A program made the position numbers and the translations under genes. Below, piece by piece: positions 15,763 to 24,053 of a stretch of 64,000 nucleotides of DNA. Location: positions 1,488,001 through 1,552,000 of the forward strand of contig NZ_JAHLQL010000001.1 of NCBI RefSeq assembly GCF_018919175.1, given 5' to 3'. The stretch's first letter is position 1. The number at the start of each line of letters is the position of its first letter. The notes under the pieces were generated by a model that was not told where the DNA came from, did not search any database, and saw nothing but the letters and a program-made list of their open reading frames with translations. The stretch comes from Clostridium simiarum (lineage in GTDB: Bacteria; Bacillota; Clostridia; Clostridiales; Clostridiaceae).

Positions 15763-16677
15763 TTATGATTTATAAATATCTAAATTTTTATTGAGCCTTT
15801 TTACAATTTCATCCCTTACATACTTAGGCTCTATCACCTCTACATTATATCCAAAGGACATAATATATGAATATACCCATTCATTTTCTGGAAAAGTTAC
15901 ATTAACAATATAGCTTCCATCCTGATCTTTAACAATCATGTCCTCATCATAATAATCATATAAAAGGTACAATACACTTTCATTAAATTTTAGCCTTAAA
16001 TTTACTTTCTTTACTTTACTTTCAGTAATTATTTTTTCGTTGCCCTTTGAAATGATATCTCCTCTTTCAAAGTTCTGGTTTTTTACTTCTAAATTTTTCA
16101 TCCGTGTAATTTTAAATAAACGAAAATCATCTTTTAGAATGCAATAAGACCATAAATACCAGGTCTGCCCTTTAAAAATAAGTTTTAGAGGATATACTAA
16201 CCTTCTAGTTTTCTTATTATATGAATTTATATAATCGAATCCTAATACAATTCTTTTTAATATTCCCTGCTTAATGTTTTGAAATTTAATGTCAGTATCT
16301 TTATTTGCTCCCCAATGGGAAAAATCAACTTCTATCCAATCACTAATATGAGTTTTACCGAATATTGCATTCATTTTCTCTAAAACCCTATCAATTTCAG
16401 GATAGTTTGTTGCTTGTAGAGTTTTAAGAGCTAGTATAAGGCTTTCACTTTCCTCTGCCGAGATTAAGGCATTACTCATCACATATTCTTCTAATAAAGA
16501 TATGCCTCCACCGTTACCTTTGCTTGTATATATGGGTATTCCAGCAGCAGACAGATCTTCTACATCTCTATATATGGTTCTTGTTGATACTTCAAACTTC
16601 TCTGCAAGTTCTTTAGCAGTAACTGTTCCTTTATTTAATAAAGTTATGACTATATGAAATAATCTATTTATCTTCAT
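15763..16677 (-). CDS. YafY-type transcriptional regulator with HTH-11 and WYL domains
   Basis: This 304-residue protein has an N-terminal DeoR-like helix-turn-helix (LAEKFEVSTRTIYRDVEDLS, then AAGIPIYTSKGNGGGISLL), a middle helical region and a WYL domain (about residues 135-215) with KGQTWYLWSYC. The C-terminal extension is typical of YafY proteins. I took the ATG at 16677 behind GGTGAGAA rather than an upstream start. It probably controls the GyrI-like gene 72 nt downstream, and the ligand is unknown. Confidence 0.85.
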   Translation of the reverse strand: MKINRLFHIVITLLNKGTVTAKELAEKFEVSTRTIYRDVEDLSAAGIPIYTSKGNGGGISLLEEYVMSNALISAEESESLILALKTLQATNYPEIDRVLEKMNAIFGKTHISDWIEVDFSHWGANKDTDIKFQNIKQGILKRIVLGFDYINSYNKKTRRLVYPLKLIFKGQTWYLWSYCILKDDFRLFKITRMKNLEVKNQNFERGDIISKGNEKIITESKVKKVNLRLKFNESVLYLLYDYYDEDMIVKDQDGSYIVNVTFPENEWVYSYIMSFGYNVEVIEPKYVRDEIVKRLNKNLDIYKS

Positions 16678-16825
16678 TATTCTCACCCAATACCAGTATA
16701 TCATTTACATGATGTAAAACCTACATCTACACCTATCTATAGGCATCTTTAATAAAAGTAAAAAATAATAATTTAAAGCATTAATCTAGAAATCACTTAA
16801 TATTTAATAAGGATATAAAAAGTTT

Positions 16826-18271
16826 CTACATTAACTCCTTAACTACTTCCCCTATTATTTTTATTCCTTTTTCTATATCCTCTTCTTTTACTCTAGAGAA
16901 TCCTATTCTTATCCACTGGTGCCCATTATTATTGTTATTGAAGAATATATCTCCCGGCATAAATACTACCCCTCTTTTATAGCATTCATTTAAAACCTCT
17001 CTTCCATTAACAGCTTTTAGTTTAATAAAAACATGAAGTCCGCCCTGTCCTAATATACATTCATGAGGTATATATTTCTTAACTTGAAGGAGAGTGAAGT
17101 TGTATTTAGCCTTATAATGCTTTCTTATCTTCTTTATATACCTTTTAAATGCACCACTTTCCATATATTTATGAAATACTGCCTGATCTAAAGCTGATGA
17201 ATGGATATTTTTAGCCCTTTTTATACTTTCTAATTTATCTATGAGCTTTTCATCTCCAAATACCCATCCAATCCTAAGCCCTGGAAAAAGAATTTTTGAA
17301 AAACTTCCTATATACACTATTCCATTCCCTTTGCCACATAAAGAAACAAGTGGAGCTACATGTGATCCTGAATACATCAACTCCTCATTAAATCCATCTT
17401 CAATTATTGGTATCTTATACTTCTCACAGATTCTATATACTTCTTGCCTTTTTTCTCCATTCATAACGATGCCTGTTGGATTATGATAGGAAGGTATTAA
17501 ATATACTAATTTAGGTGGATTATCCATTAAAGCTTCTTCTAATAAATTTGTGTCTATTCCATCAGAATCCATAGGAATAGATTTTATATTTAATCCCTGG
17601 GCCTTTATTATTTTTATTGCAGTATTGTGAGTAGGTTCCTCACAAGCTATAGTATCTCCCTTTTCAGTTACTGCCCTTAATAAAATATCAAATCCTTCAG
17701 TAAACCCATTGGTTATTAATAAATCTTTTCCCTGTAGATTTACTCCTTTTTTCTCCATATATCCTTTTATATAATCTATTAAAGGCTTATATCCCTTTGC
17801 GTATCCGTAATTTAATAGTTTATCTCCTTCTAGAGAAAATACATTAAAAAAGGCTCTTTTGAACTCTTCTAAATCGAAGAGACTCTCATCTGGTGCAATA
17901 CTCTTGAAAGAGATCATTCCCTTCTTCCAAGGCAATTCTGTTTTTACTATATCAAGCTCTTCACAAACCTTTCCGTAATCACTAATCCTCTCTTCCCAAT
18001 CTATAATCAAATCACCTTTATGTAGCTTTTTCTCAATGGCCACAAAAGTTCCCTTGCCCCTTAAACTTTTTATAACTCCTTCACTTTCTAAATTCTCATA
18101 AGCTAAGATTACAGAATTTCTACTTATACCTAATACTTTACTTACCTCTCTAGTGGATGGGAGCTTGCTTCCCTTTTTAAATATACCTTTTTCTATCTCT
18201 TCTTTTACGTGATTTTCTATTTGAATATGAATTTTTTCTTTACTATTAATATTTAAGGATGAAAAAATCAA
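16826..18271 (-). CDS. MocR-family regulator (GntR helix-turn-helix fused to aminotransferase fold)
   Basis: The N-terminal 75 residues form a GntR winged helix (KLPSTREVSKVLGISRNSVI, ESEGVIKSLRGKGTF). The remainder is a fold-type I aminotransferase domain with YLIPSYHNPTG, IIEDGFNEE and SFSKILFPGLR, whose Lys is the PLP anchor. Such proteins (PdxR, GabR) sense PLP adducts of amino acids or pyridoxal itself. It lies 46 nt behind alanine racemase in the same direction, so control of D-alanine or PLP metabolism is plausible. The start is TTG behind AGGTGAGG. Confidence 0.85.
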   Translation of the reverse strand: MIFSSLNINSKEKIHIQIENHVKEEIEKGIFKKGSKLPSTREVSKVLGISRNSVILAYENLESEGVIKSLRGKGTFVAIEKKLHKGDLIIDWEERISDYGKVCEELDIVKTELPWKKGMISFKSIAPDESLFDLEEFKRAFFNVFSLEGDKLLNYGYAKGYKPLIDYIKGYMEKKGVNLQGKDLLITNGFTEGFDILLRAVTEKGDTIACEEPTHNTAIKIIKAQGLNIKSIPMDSDGIDTNLLEEALMDNPPKLVYLIPSYHNPTGIVMNGEKRQEVYRICEKYKIPIIEDGFNEELMYSGSHVAPLVSLCGKGNGIVYIGSFSKILFPGLRIGWVFGDEKLIDKLESIKRAKNIHSSALDQAVFHKYMESGAFKRYIKKIRKHYKAKYNFTLLQVKKYIPHECILGQGGLHVFIKLKAVNGREVLNECYKRGVVFMPGDIFFNNNNNGHQWIRIGFSRVKEEDIEKGIKIIGEVVKELM

Positions 18272-18317
18272 GTCCTCACCTACTTTTCTATCTCAATCTT
18301 CATTTAAAATCCTTGTT

Positions 18318-19478
18318 CTAGATATAATTTCTTATACTTATAATTTCATTATTTTTAATATATACTCTTGGTATTCGTTGTTTAATCATACAAAGGATCT
18401 CATAATTTATAGTTTCCATAATATCCGCTATATCATCTGCATCAAACTTTAAACTTCCTTCTTCTCCAAGTATAATGACCTCATCCCCAACTTTAACTTG
18501 TCCTATATCTGTTACATCAATCATACATTGATCCATGCATATGGTACCTACAACCTTTGCAAACTTACCATTTATAATAACCTTTGCTTTTCCACTTAGA
18601 CCTCTTAAATACCCATCCGCATATCCTATTGGTAATGTAGCAATTATACTGTCTTTATGAGCTTTAAATGTTCTTCCGTAACTTATATACATATCCTCAT
18701 CTAACTTTTTAACATGAGATACCTTTGTTTTTATGGTTAATGCAGGTTTTAAGTTCAAATTCTCCTTATTAACCTCATAAGAAGGGTAATATCCATATAG
18801 TATAATTCCTGCTCTAACTCCATCTAAATATGTATCTTCTAAATCTATGATTGCTCCACTGTTTGCAGTATGCTTTAAAGGTATATTAATTCCTATCTTC
18901 AAAAGCCTTCTATTAAAATTGTGAAATTTTGAAAATTGTTCATAGGTATATTCCTTATGCTTTTCAGATGAACTTGAAAAGTGAGTAAATAATCCTTCTA
19001 CTTCTATACCTTCTAATGAACAAATTTCTAATATGTCATTAAAACTTTTATCATCAGGTAAAAATCCTATTCTTCCCATTCCCGTATCTAATGCAATATG
19101 AATTTTAGCTTTTTTTCCTAAAGATAAGGCAATCTTTGATAATTCCTTTGCATATTCTAAATCATAAACAGTTTGTTCTATATTGTAATTTACTAAATAA
19201 TCTCCAAACTCTATAGGAGTATATCCTAATATAATTATAGGAGACTTAATATTATTATCTATAAGTTCTATAGCTTCTGTTATAACTGCTACAGCTAGTC
19301 TTGAAGCTCCATTTTCTAATAAAACTGGAGCTACATCTACAGCTCCATGTCCATAAGCATCTGCTTTTATTACAGCTATTATCTCTTTACCAGTAGTTAT
19401 TTCCCTAATTTTTTTCATATTATACTCTATTGCATCCAAATTCACTTCTGCCCATACTGGTCTAATAATTTTATCCAT
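18318..19478 (-). CDS. alr: Alanine racemase
   Basis: This 386-residue PLP enzyme interconverts L- and D-alanine for cell-wall synthesis. The PLP Lys is in [11 protein letters not shown] near residue 39 and the catalytic Tyr is in ISYGRTF near 265. [14 protein letters not shown] and the racemase C-terminal beta domain are complete. The start is ATG behind GAGGTG. Co-transcription with a MocR regulator suggests that this may be a regulated or second racemase rather than the only one. Confidence 0.93.
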   Translation of the reverse strand: MDKIIRPVWAEVNLDAIEYNMKKIREITTGKEIIAVIKADAYGHGAVDVAPVLLENGASRLAVAVITEAIELIDNNIKSPIIILGYTPIEFGDYLVNYNIEQTVYDLEYAKELSKIALSLGKKAKIHIALDTGMGRIGFLPDDKSFNDILEICSLEGIEVEGLFTHFSSSSEKHKEYTYEQFSKFHNFNRRLLKIGINIPLKHTANSGAIIDLEDTYLDGVRAGIILYGYYPSYEVNKENLNLKPALTIKTKVSHVKKLDEDMYISYGRTFKAHKDSIIATLPIGYADGYLRGLSGKAKVIINGKFAKVVGTICMDQCMIDVTDIGQVKVGDEVIILGEEGSLKFDADDIADIMETINYEILCMIKQRIPRVYIKNNEIISIRNYI

Positions 19479-19545
19479 CTTAACACCTCTAGATTTCTAT
19501 ATTGTCCTTTAATATCATTATAGTAAAATGGATTATAAAAAGAAG

Positions 19546-19580
19546 AACCACTACCATTTAAATTTGTAATAGTAGTGGTT
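19546..19580 (-). terminator. Terminator downstream of the amidase gene
   Basis: A stem of 11 bp with one mismatch (aaccactacca against tagtagtggtt) lies beyond the dispersed repeat. On the minus strand it is followed by a TTCTTCTTTTT run. If it serves the amidase gene, the repeat copy at 19700-19834 is transcribed within its 3' untranslated region. Confidence 0.7.
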
Positions 19581-19699
19581 TAATTATATAACAATTTTAA
19601 TGTCTCATTCTAGCTATTCAAAAAACTATTTAGCTAATGCTATCTTCATAAATCCTTCCAAATTAAACAGCTAAAATAATTTATTTGCTGTAGTATTTT

Positions 19700-19834
19700 T
19701 TATCCGATGACTACTCGCTCTAATACTCCCATCTTCTTCAAAGTGGTAATAAAGAGCGGCTACGTCCCTGGATAACGATTTCTAAGCTTTAGAGGGAGTA
19801 AAAACTCCCTCTAAAGGCAAGAACTCTGTTTATA
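19700..19834. repeat. Dispersed ~130-bp structured repeat, copy 2 (best preserved)
   Basis: This copy has a perfect 12-bp hairpin tttagagggagt/actccctctaaa with an aaaa loop, and a paired CGCTCT/AGAGCG around an internal CCA/TGG stem. It ends at the amidase stop codon (19835). The rest of the 356-bp gap between 19479 and 19834 holds the terminator at 19546-19580 and the unassigned stretch 19581-19699. Confidence 0.85.
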
Positions 19835-20611
19835 TTATTTTTCAAAAGTTAAAGCATAGTTTAAAATAGCTTTAGCTAAAGCTTCAGAACATTGAGCTTG
19901 TCCCACTTTTGATGTAATAAACTTTGCATCAGATGAATTACTTAAAAACCCTAATTCAACTAATGCGGATACTGAATTATTAAGCTTTAATACAGCCAGA
20001 GATCTATTTGATTCATATTTTAAACCTCTGTCAGTAGTATAATTAGCATTAGTTAGTTCTTTTTGTATGTTTTTAGCAAGATTCTCCCCCTGACTATTAG
20101 GAAATCTACACCAAGTTTCTACACCTTTATAGGAAGCATTTTTATCACCATTACAATGTATAGACACAAATATATCCGCTTTAGCATCATTTGATATCTT
20201 AACTCTCTCCCTAAGATCTAACTTTTCATTAGAGGGCCATTGGACACTATCACTAGTCCTTGTATATATTACTTTGATGCCATTTTCCTCTAAAATTTTA
20301 CCAACTTCAAGGGCAACATTTAAAGTAATATCTTTTTCCAAAATACCAGAAGAACTTTTAGTTCCATTATCATATCCACCATGACCAGGATCTATACAGA
20401 CTATAAGGTTTGAGTTATTGTTCGAATGCTTGGTATCATTTTTTGTAAAAACAGCTTTATTTTCATAATTAGTTGCATTAGTATCTATTGCCTTATAAAC
20501 AAACATAAGTGACACTATAAATAAAGAAATTAATACTAAATATATTTTAATTAAAACCCTTTTACGATTCCTACATGATTTCTTTTTCATTAATATCTTC
20601 TTTTTTCTCAC
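19835..20611 (-). CDS. N-acetylmuramoyl-L-alanine amidase (Amidase_3)
   Basis: This protein of about 258 residues has an N-terminal membrane segment (VLIKIYLVLISLFIVSLMFV) and an extracellular zinc amidase domain. Zinc ligands and catalytic residues are visible in IDPGHGGYD (His), GILEKDITLN (Glu), VSIHCNGD (His) and ALVELGFLSN (Glu). It cuts the bond between MurNAc and the stem peptide. Size and single anchor resemble CwlD-like spore-cortex amidases, but there is no partner gene, so a role in general wall turnover is equally possible. Start at the GTG or at the ATG seven codons later is not settled. Confidence 0.88.
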   Translation of the reverse strand: MRKKKILMKKKSCRNRKRVLIKIYLVLISLFIVSLMFVYKAIDTNATNYENKAVFTKNDTKHSNNNSNLIVCIDPGHGGYDNGTKSSSGILEKDITLNVALEVGKILEENGIKVIYTRTSDSVQWPSNEKLDLRERVKISNDAKADIFVSIHCNGDKNASYKGVETWCRFPNSQGENLAKNIQKELTNANYTTDRGLKYESNRSLAVLKLNNSVSALVELGFLSNSSDAKFITSKVGQAQCSEALAKAILNYALTFEK

Positions 20612-20711
20612 TAATTTTTTCTTATAAATATCTCTTCACCCCTTTTAGTACAAAAATCTTTATTTCATTACATGATTAATTATAATTTTTAAATATATTA
20701 TAAGTTTTTGT

Positions 20712-20732
20712 AAGTTGTAAAGAAGTTGTAAA
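20712..20732. promoter_or_regulatory. Tandem 11-bp-phased direct repeats upstream of the two-component operon
   Basis: AAGTTGTAAA occurs twice with an 11-bp period, the arrangement bound head-to-tail by OmpR/PhoB-type response regulators. It lies about 180 bp upstream of such a regulator gene and on the other side faces the amidase gene, so it may control both. Confidence 0.4.
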
Positions 20733-20775
20733 TACCTTTACAAAAGCCATATAAATATAATAAACTTCATACATG

Positions 20776-20795
20776 ACTAGTTATTTATAACTAGT
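20776..20795. promoter_or_regulatory. Perfect palindrome upstream of the two-component operon
   Basis: actagtta and taactagt flank a 4-nt tttA centre. It lies in the gap of about 300 bp shared with the amidase gene. Its role is unknown; an operator is possible. I see nothing else in this gap apart from the direct repeats. Confidence 0.35.
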
Positions 20796-20910
20796 AATAT
20801 TTCACACAAATTATAGATTAGTTGTATTTTTATGGTAGCGTATAAAGATGCTAAATACAAGTCGTATTTTAAAATATTTACATATAAACGATTTTTATGA
20901 GGTGATAAAA

Positions 20911-21567
20911 TTGAGACAAAAGATTTTAATAGTTGAAGATGATTTAGGAATATCAAATTTGATTAAATTAAATTTAAATATAGCAAATTATGAAACTAAA
21001 GAAGTGTATGATGGATTAGAAGCAATTAATATTATTGAAAAAGAGCACTTTGACTTAATACTTTTAGATGTTATGCTTCCAGGAGCTGACGGATTTACTA
21101 TAATAGATAAAATTAGGCCTTTAGACATTCCTGTTATATTTCTAACGGCAAAAAACTCTGTTATTGATAAAGTAAACGGCTTAAAGTTAGGGGCAGAAGA
21201 TTATATTGTAAAGCCCTTTGAAGCAATAGAACTTTTAGCAAGAATTGAAACGATTTTAAGAAGATATGGTAAATCTACGGACATGCTAGAATTTAAAGAT
21301 ATAAAAGTATATTTAAAAGAAAGATTAGTAAAGAAGAAGGATACCTTAATAGATTTAACCCTTAAAGAATTTGAGTTATTATGCATACTAGTTCTAAATA
21401 AAAATATAGCCTTAACTAGAGAAATGCTATTAGAGAAAGTATGGCAATTTGATTACTTTGGAGGTACTCGAACTGTGGATATGCATATAGGCTCCCTTAG
21501 AAAAAAATTAGATTTAAATGATAACATAAAAACAGTTTATAAAGTGGGTTATAGATTGGAGGATTAA
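20911..21567 (+). CDS. OmpR-family response regulator
   Basis: This 218-residue regulator has an N-terminal receiver with the acidic pair in VEDD, the phospho-acceptor Asp in LILLDVMLPG, Thr in IFLTAKN and Lys in VKPFEA. The C-terminal winged helix has TLKEFELLCIL, WQFDYFGGTRTVDMHIGSLR and VYKVGYRLE. The start is TTG (20911) six bases behind GAGGTG; upstream in-frame ATGs lack a ribosome site. Its kinase gene begins 3 nt after its stop. The signal is not known. Confidence 0.92.
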   Translation: MRQKILIVEDDLGISNLIKLNLNIANYETKEVYDGLEAINIIEKEHFDLILLDVMLPGADGFTIIDKIRPLDIPVIFLTAKNSVIDKVNGLKLGAEDYIVKPFEAIELLARIETILRRYGKSTDMLEFKDIKVYLKERLVKKKDTLIDLTLKEFELLCILVLNKNIALTREMLLEKVWQFDYFGGTRTVDMHIGSLRKKLDLNDNIKTVYKVGYRLED

Positions 21568-21570
21568 GCA

Positions 21571-22989
21571 GTGAAGTTTTGGCAGAAAATATATGTTTTT
21601 TCTTTGTTATTATTTATCCTAACTTTTAATTTTGCAGGTGTTTTAATAATAGAAAAATTTCATAACGAAGCTTTAAAGAGAGAAGTAAATAGATGTTTAA
21701 GTGAACATCTAAGTATTTATTCTGGAATAAACTTAAGTATTCCTATAAATGATACTTTAAGGAGATATTCACGGAATATAAGTTCTGATGATGAGATTTT
21801 ATATAATTCTATTAATAATTATTATAAAAGAAATAATGATGAAAATGTTTATATTGAAATCTTAGGTGAAAATAATAAAAATATATTTAGTAATATTAAT
21901 TTTGAATTACCTGAAAACAGAGAGGAACTTCAGTCACTTGAACATAATAAAAGGCAATATATCATAAGGGATATAGATAATAACTCCTATATTTTCGTAA
22001 CAAATCCTATAAATATAAATAATAAAATATATACATTTACTTATGTAAGAAATATTTCAGAAATCTATAAGGAAAAAAAAGATCAGTACATTTTCTTTTT
22101 TAATATATATATATTAGTTTGCGTGATTTTTATGGTATTTATGTATTTTATAAGTAATTACATTACAAAACCAATAAAAAAACTTACAGAGGCCACTAAA
22201 AGAATATCAGAAGGAAACTTTTCCGAAAAAGTGAAAGTTAATTCTAAAGATGAATTAGGGTCCTTAGCAAAAAATTTTAACTTAATGGCTGAAGTTGTTG
22301 ATGAAAAAATTAATGAATTAGAAAAAAACAATATTGAAAAGCAAAGATTTATTAATAACTTAACTCATGAATTAAAAACACCCTTAACTTCCATAATAGG
22401 ATATGCAGACTTACTTCGCACAACTAAATATAATGAAGAGATTTTTATAGATGGTCTTAACTTTATATATAAAGAAGGAAAAAGCTTAGAAAAGTTATCT
22501 TTTAAGTTAATGGACTTGATATTATTAAACAAAGAAGATTTTAAATTAGAAAAGCAAAGCATAAAAGAGATTACTCTAGAAGTTAAAGGATTATTAATTC
22601 CAAAATTGAATAAAAAGAATATCAATTTAGTAATAAAAGGTGATGACTTTGAATTAATGATGGAATGCACTTTAATAAGAGTATTACTATCTAATCTTAT
22701 AGATAATGCTATACAAGCTTCAAGTCCTAACTCTGAAGTTCATGTTAGTATTAATAAAGAAAAATACGAGATTGAAATAATAGACTTTGGTATAGGAATT
22801 GCTGAAAATCATCTTGATAAAATTTTCGAACCTTTTTATATAGTAGATAAAGCAAGAACTAGAGAAAATAATGGAGCTGGATTGGGTTTATCAATATGTA
22901 AAGGAATATTGGATATTCATAACGGAAGATTTAAAGTCCAAAGCGAAGTAACTAAGGGTACTTCAATCAAATTAACATTTAATACTTAA
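21571..22989 (+). CDS. Membrane sensor histidine kinase
   Basis: This 472-residue kinase has a first membrane helix at about 7-28, an extracytoplasmic sensor of about 145 residues with no recognised domain, a second helix at about 178-198, a HAMP domain (KPIKKLTEATKRISEGNFSE), a HisKA box with the phospho-His in LTHELKTPLTS near residue 265, and a C-terminal ATPase with N box LIDNAIQAS, DFGIGIAE and GAGLGLSICKG. The start is GTG behind TTGGAGGA. It pairs with the upstream regulator and precedes a lipoprotein gene. Confidence 0.92.
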   Translation: MKFWQKIYVFSLLLFILTFNFAGVLIIEKFHNEALKREVNRCLSEHLSIYSGINLSIPINDTLRRYSRNISSDDEILYNSINNYYKRNNDENVYIEILGENNKNIFSNINFELPENREELQSLEHNKRQYIIRDIDNNSYIFVTNPININNKIYTFTYVRNISEIYKEKKDQYIFFFNIYILVCVIFMVFMYFISNYITKPIKKLTEATKRISEGNFSEKVKVNSKDELGSLAKNFNLMAEVVDEKINELEKNNIEKQRFINNLTHELKTPLTSIIGYADLLRTTKYNEEIFIDGLNFIYKEGKSLEKLSFKLMDLILLNKEDFKLEKQSIKEITLEVKGLLIPKLNKKNINLVIKGDDFELMMECTLIRVLLSNLIDNAIQASSPNSEVHVSINKEKYEIEIIDFGIGIAENHLDKIFEPFYIVDKARTRENNGAGLGLSICKGILDIHNGRFKVQSEVTKGTSIKLTFNT

Positions 22990-23008
22990 AAAGGTGGTTA
23001 TAAGTACA

Positions 23009-23752
23009 ATGAAATCTAAAAAATTATTTCCTCTTTTATTAATTTCAACTATATTTTTAGCTTCTTGTAGTACTTTTAATTCTATGGAAAAAAATAAATT
23101 AATAGTTGAAACCCTTGATAACGACTCTTCTGTTTCATATAAAATAAATGAAACAAGAATTTTATCAGAAGAAGATGCAAAGTTAAAAGCCTTAGAAACT
23201 TTAGAAAATTTTTTTAACATAAAACTATATTTAACAGAAGTAGATTGCAATGTTTATTTTAATGATTCAAATCAAATAAAAAATTCTTTAAGTAGGATAG
23301 GATTCAATAATAATCAAAACCTTCAATTTGAAAATAATTATTCTCTATCAGGTAGTGGATCTTATATCATAAATTTTTATTCTAAAAAATCAGTAAGCTT
23401 GCAAGAAAAAGAATTTGATACTTATATTACTGAATTAGATGCAAAAACAGGAAAATTACTCAGTTTTGATCATTATTTTTTTAAATATCCAACTAATTCA
23501 ACTTCTAATATTAGTATTGAGGAAGCAGAAACATTTGCAAGTGGATTTATTGTGAAAAATAATATTGGAGGTATTTCAATTGCAAACCTTATTGATAAAG
23601 AAAAGACTATAATAAATAAAAACACCTATTATAGATTTATATTTGAAGATAGGGATACCTCTAGTAAAAAAGTAATTATAGAAATTGATGGTAATTCTAA
23701 AAAAGTGTGCTCACTCTTAGCAGGTACAATGACTACTCCTGCCAACCATTAA
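23009..23752 (+). CDS. Lipoprotein, third gene of the two-component operon
   Basis: This 247-residue protein has a lipoprotein signal, FPLLLISTIFLASCS, with Cys near residue 20. The mature part seems to contain two PepSY/YpeB-like units: LSEEDAKLKALETLENFF, and later ISIEEAETFASGF followed by KVIIEIDGNSKKV. Such domains are found in envelope proteins that modulate proteases or kinases. It follows the kinase by 19 nt, so it may tune the sensor or be its target. No exact family is recognised. Confidence 0.75.
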   Translation: MKSKKLFPLLLISTIFLASCSTFNSMEKNKLIVETLDNDSSVSYKINETRILSEEDAKLKALETLENFFNIKLYLTEVDCNVYFNDSNQIKNSLSRIGFNNNQNLQFENNYSLSGSGSYIINFYSKKSVSLQEKEFDTYITELDAKTGKLLSFDHYFFKYPTNSTSNISIEEAETFASGFIVKNNIGGISIANLIDKEKTIINKNTYYRFIFEDRDTSSKKVIIEIDGNSKKVCSLLAGTMTTPANH

Positions 23753-23830
23753 TAAAACATATATCCATTTAAAAACCTTACTTTCAAGTATTTAACTAAG
23801 TGAATTTATATTAAATTCCTTTTAAGTGCA

Positions 23831-23871
23831 AAGGCTGTAACAAAGGGCTTTTACCTCTTTATTACAGCCTT
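23831..23871. terminator. Convergent terminator between the lipoprotein gene and carB
   Basis: The stem aaggctgtaa.aaag/.tttattacagcctt encloses a 10-nt loop, with one bulge. It lies 78 nt after the lipoprotein stop and may work from both sides. The rest of the 300-bp gap holds the partial repeat at 23907-23933 and nothing else I can name. Confidence 0.7.
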
Positions 23872-23906
23872 ATGCATCTTTAATATAATTTTACCTAAGT
23901 CAAATT

Positions 23907-23933
23907 TATACCATGACTACCTGCTCTAATGCT
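23907..23933. repeat. Fragment of the dispersed repeat, copy 4
   Basis: ttataccatgactacctgctctaatgc matches the left edge of copies 1 and 2. The next bases diverge, but TTTGCC...GGCAAA still makes the internal stem at the equivalent place. It is either a decayed copy or a related element with another body. Confidence 0.5.
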
Positions 23934-24053
23934 TTGCCTATCATTAGCTAAATGATATATGGCAAATTAAGTATATAAAGTTAATATTTACATTTTACTA
24001 TGAGATTCATAGATAAATTAAGAGTAAGGTGTTTTTTAATATATTTATATATG

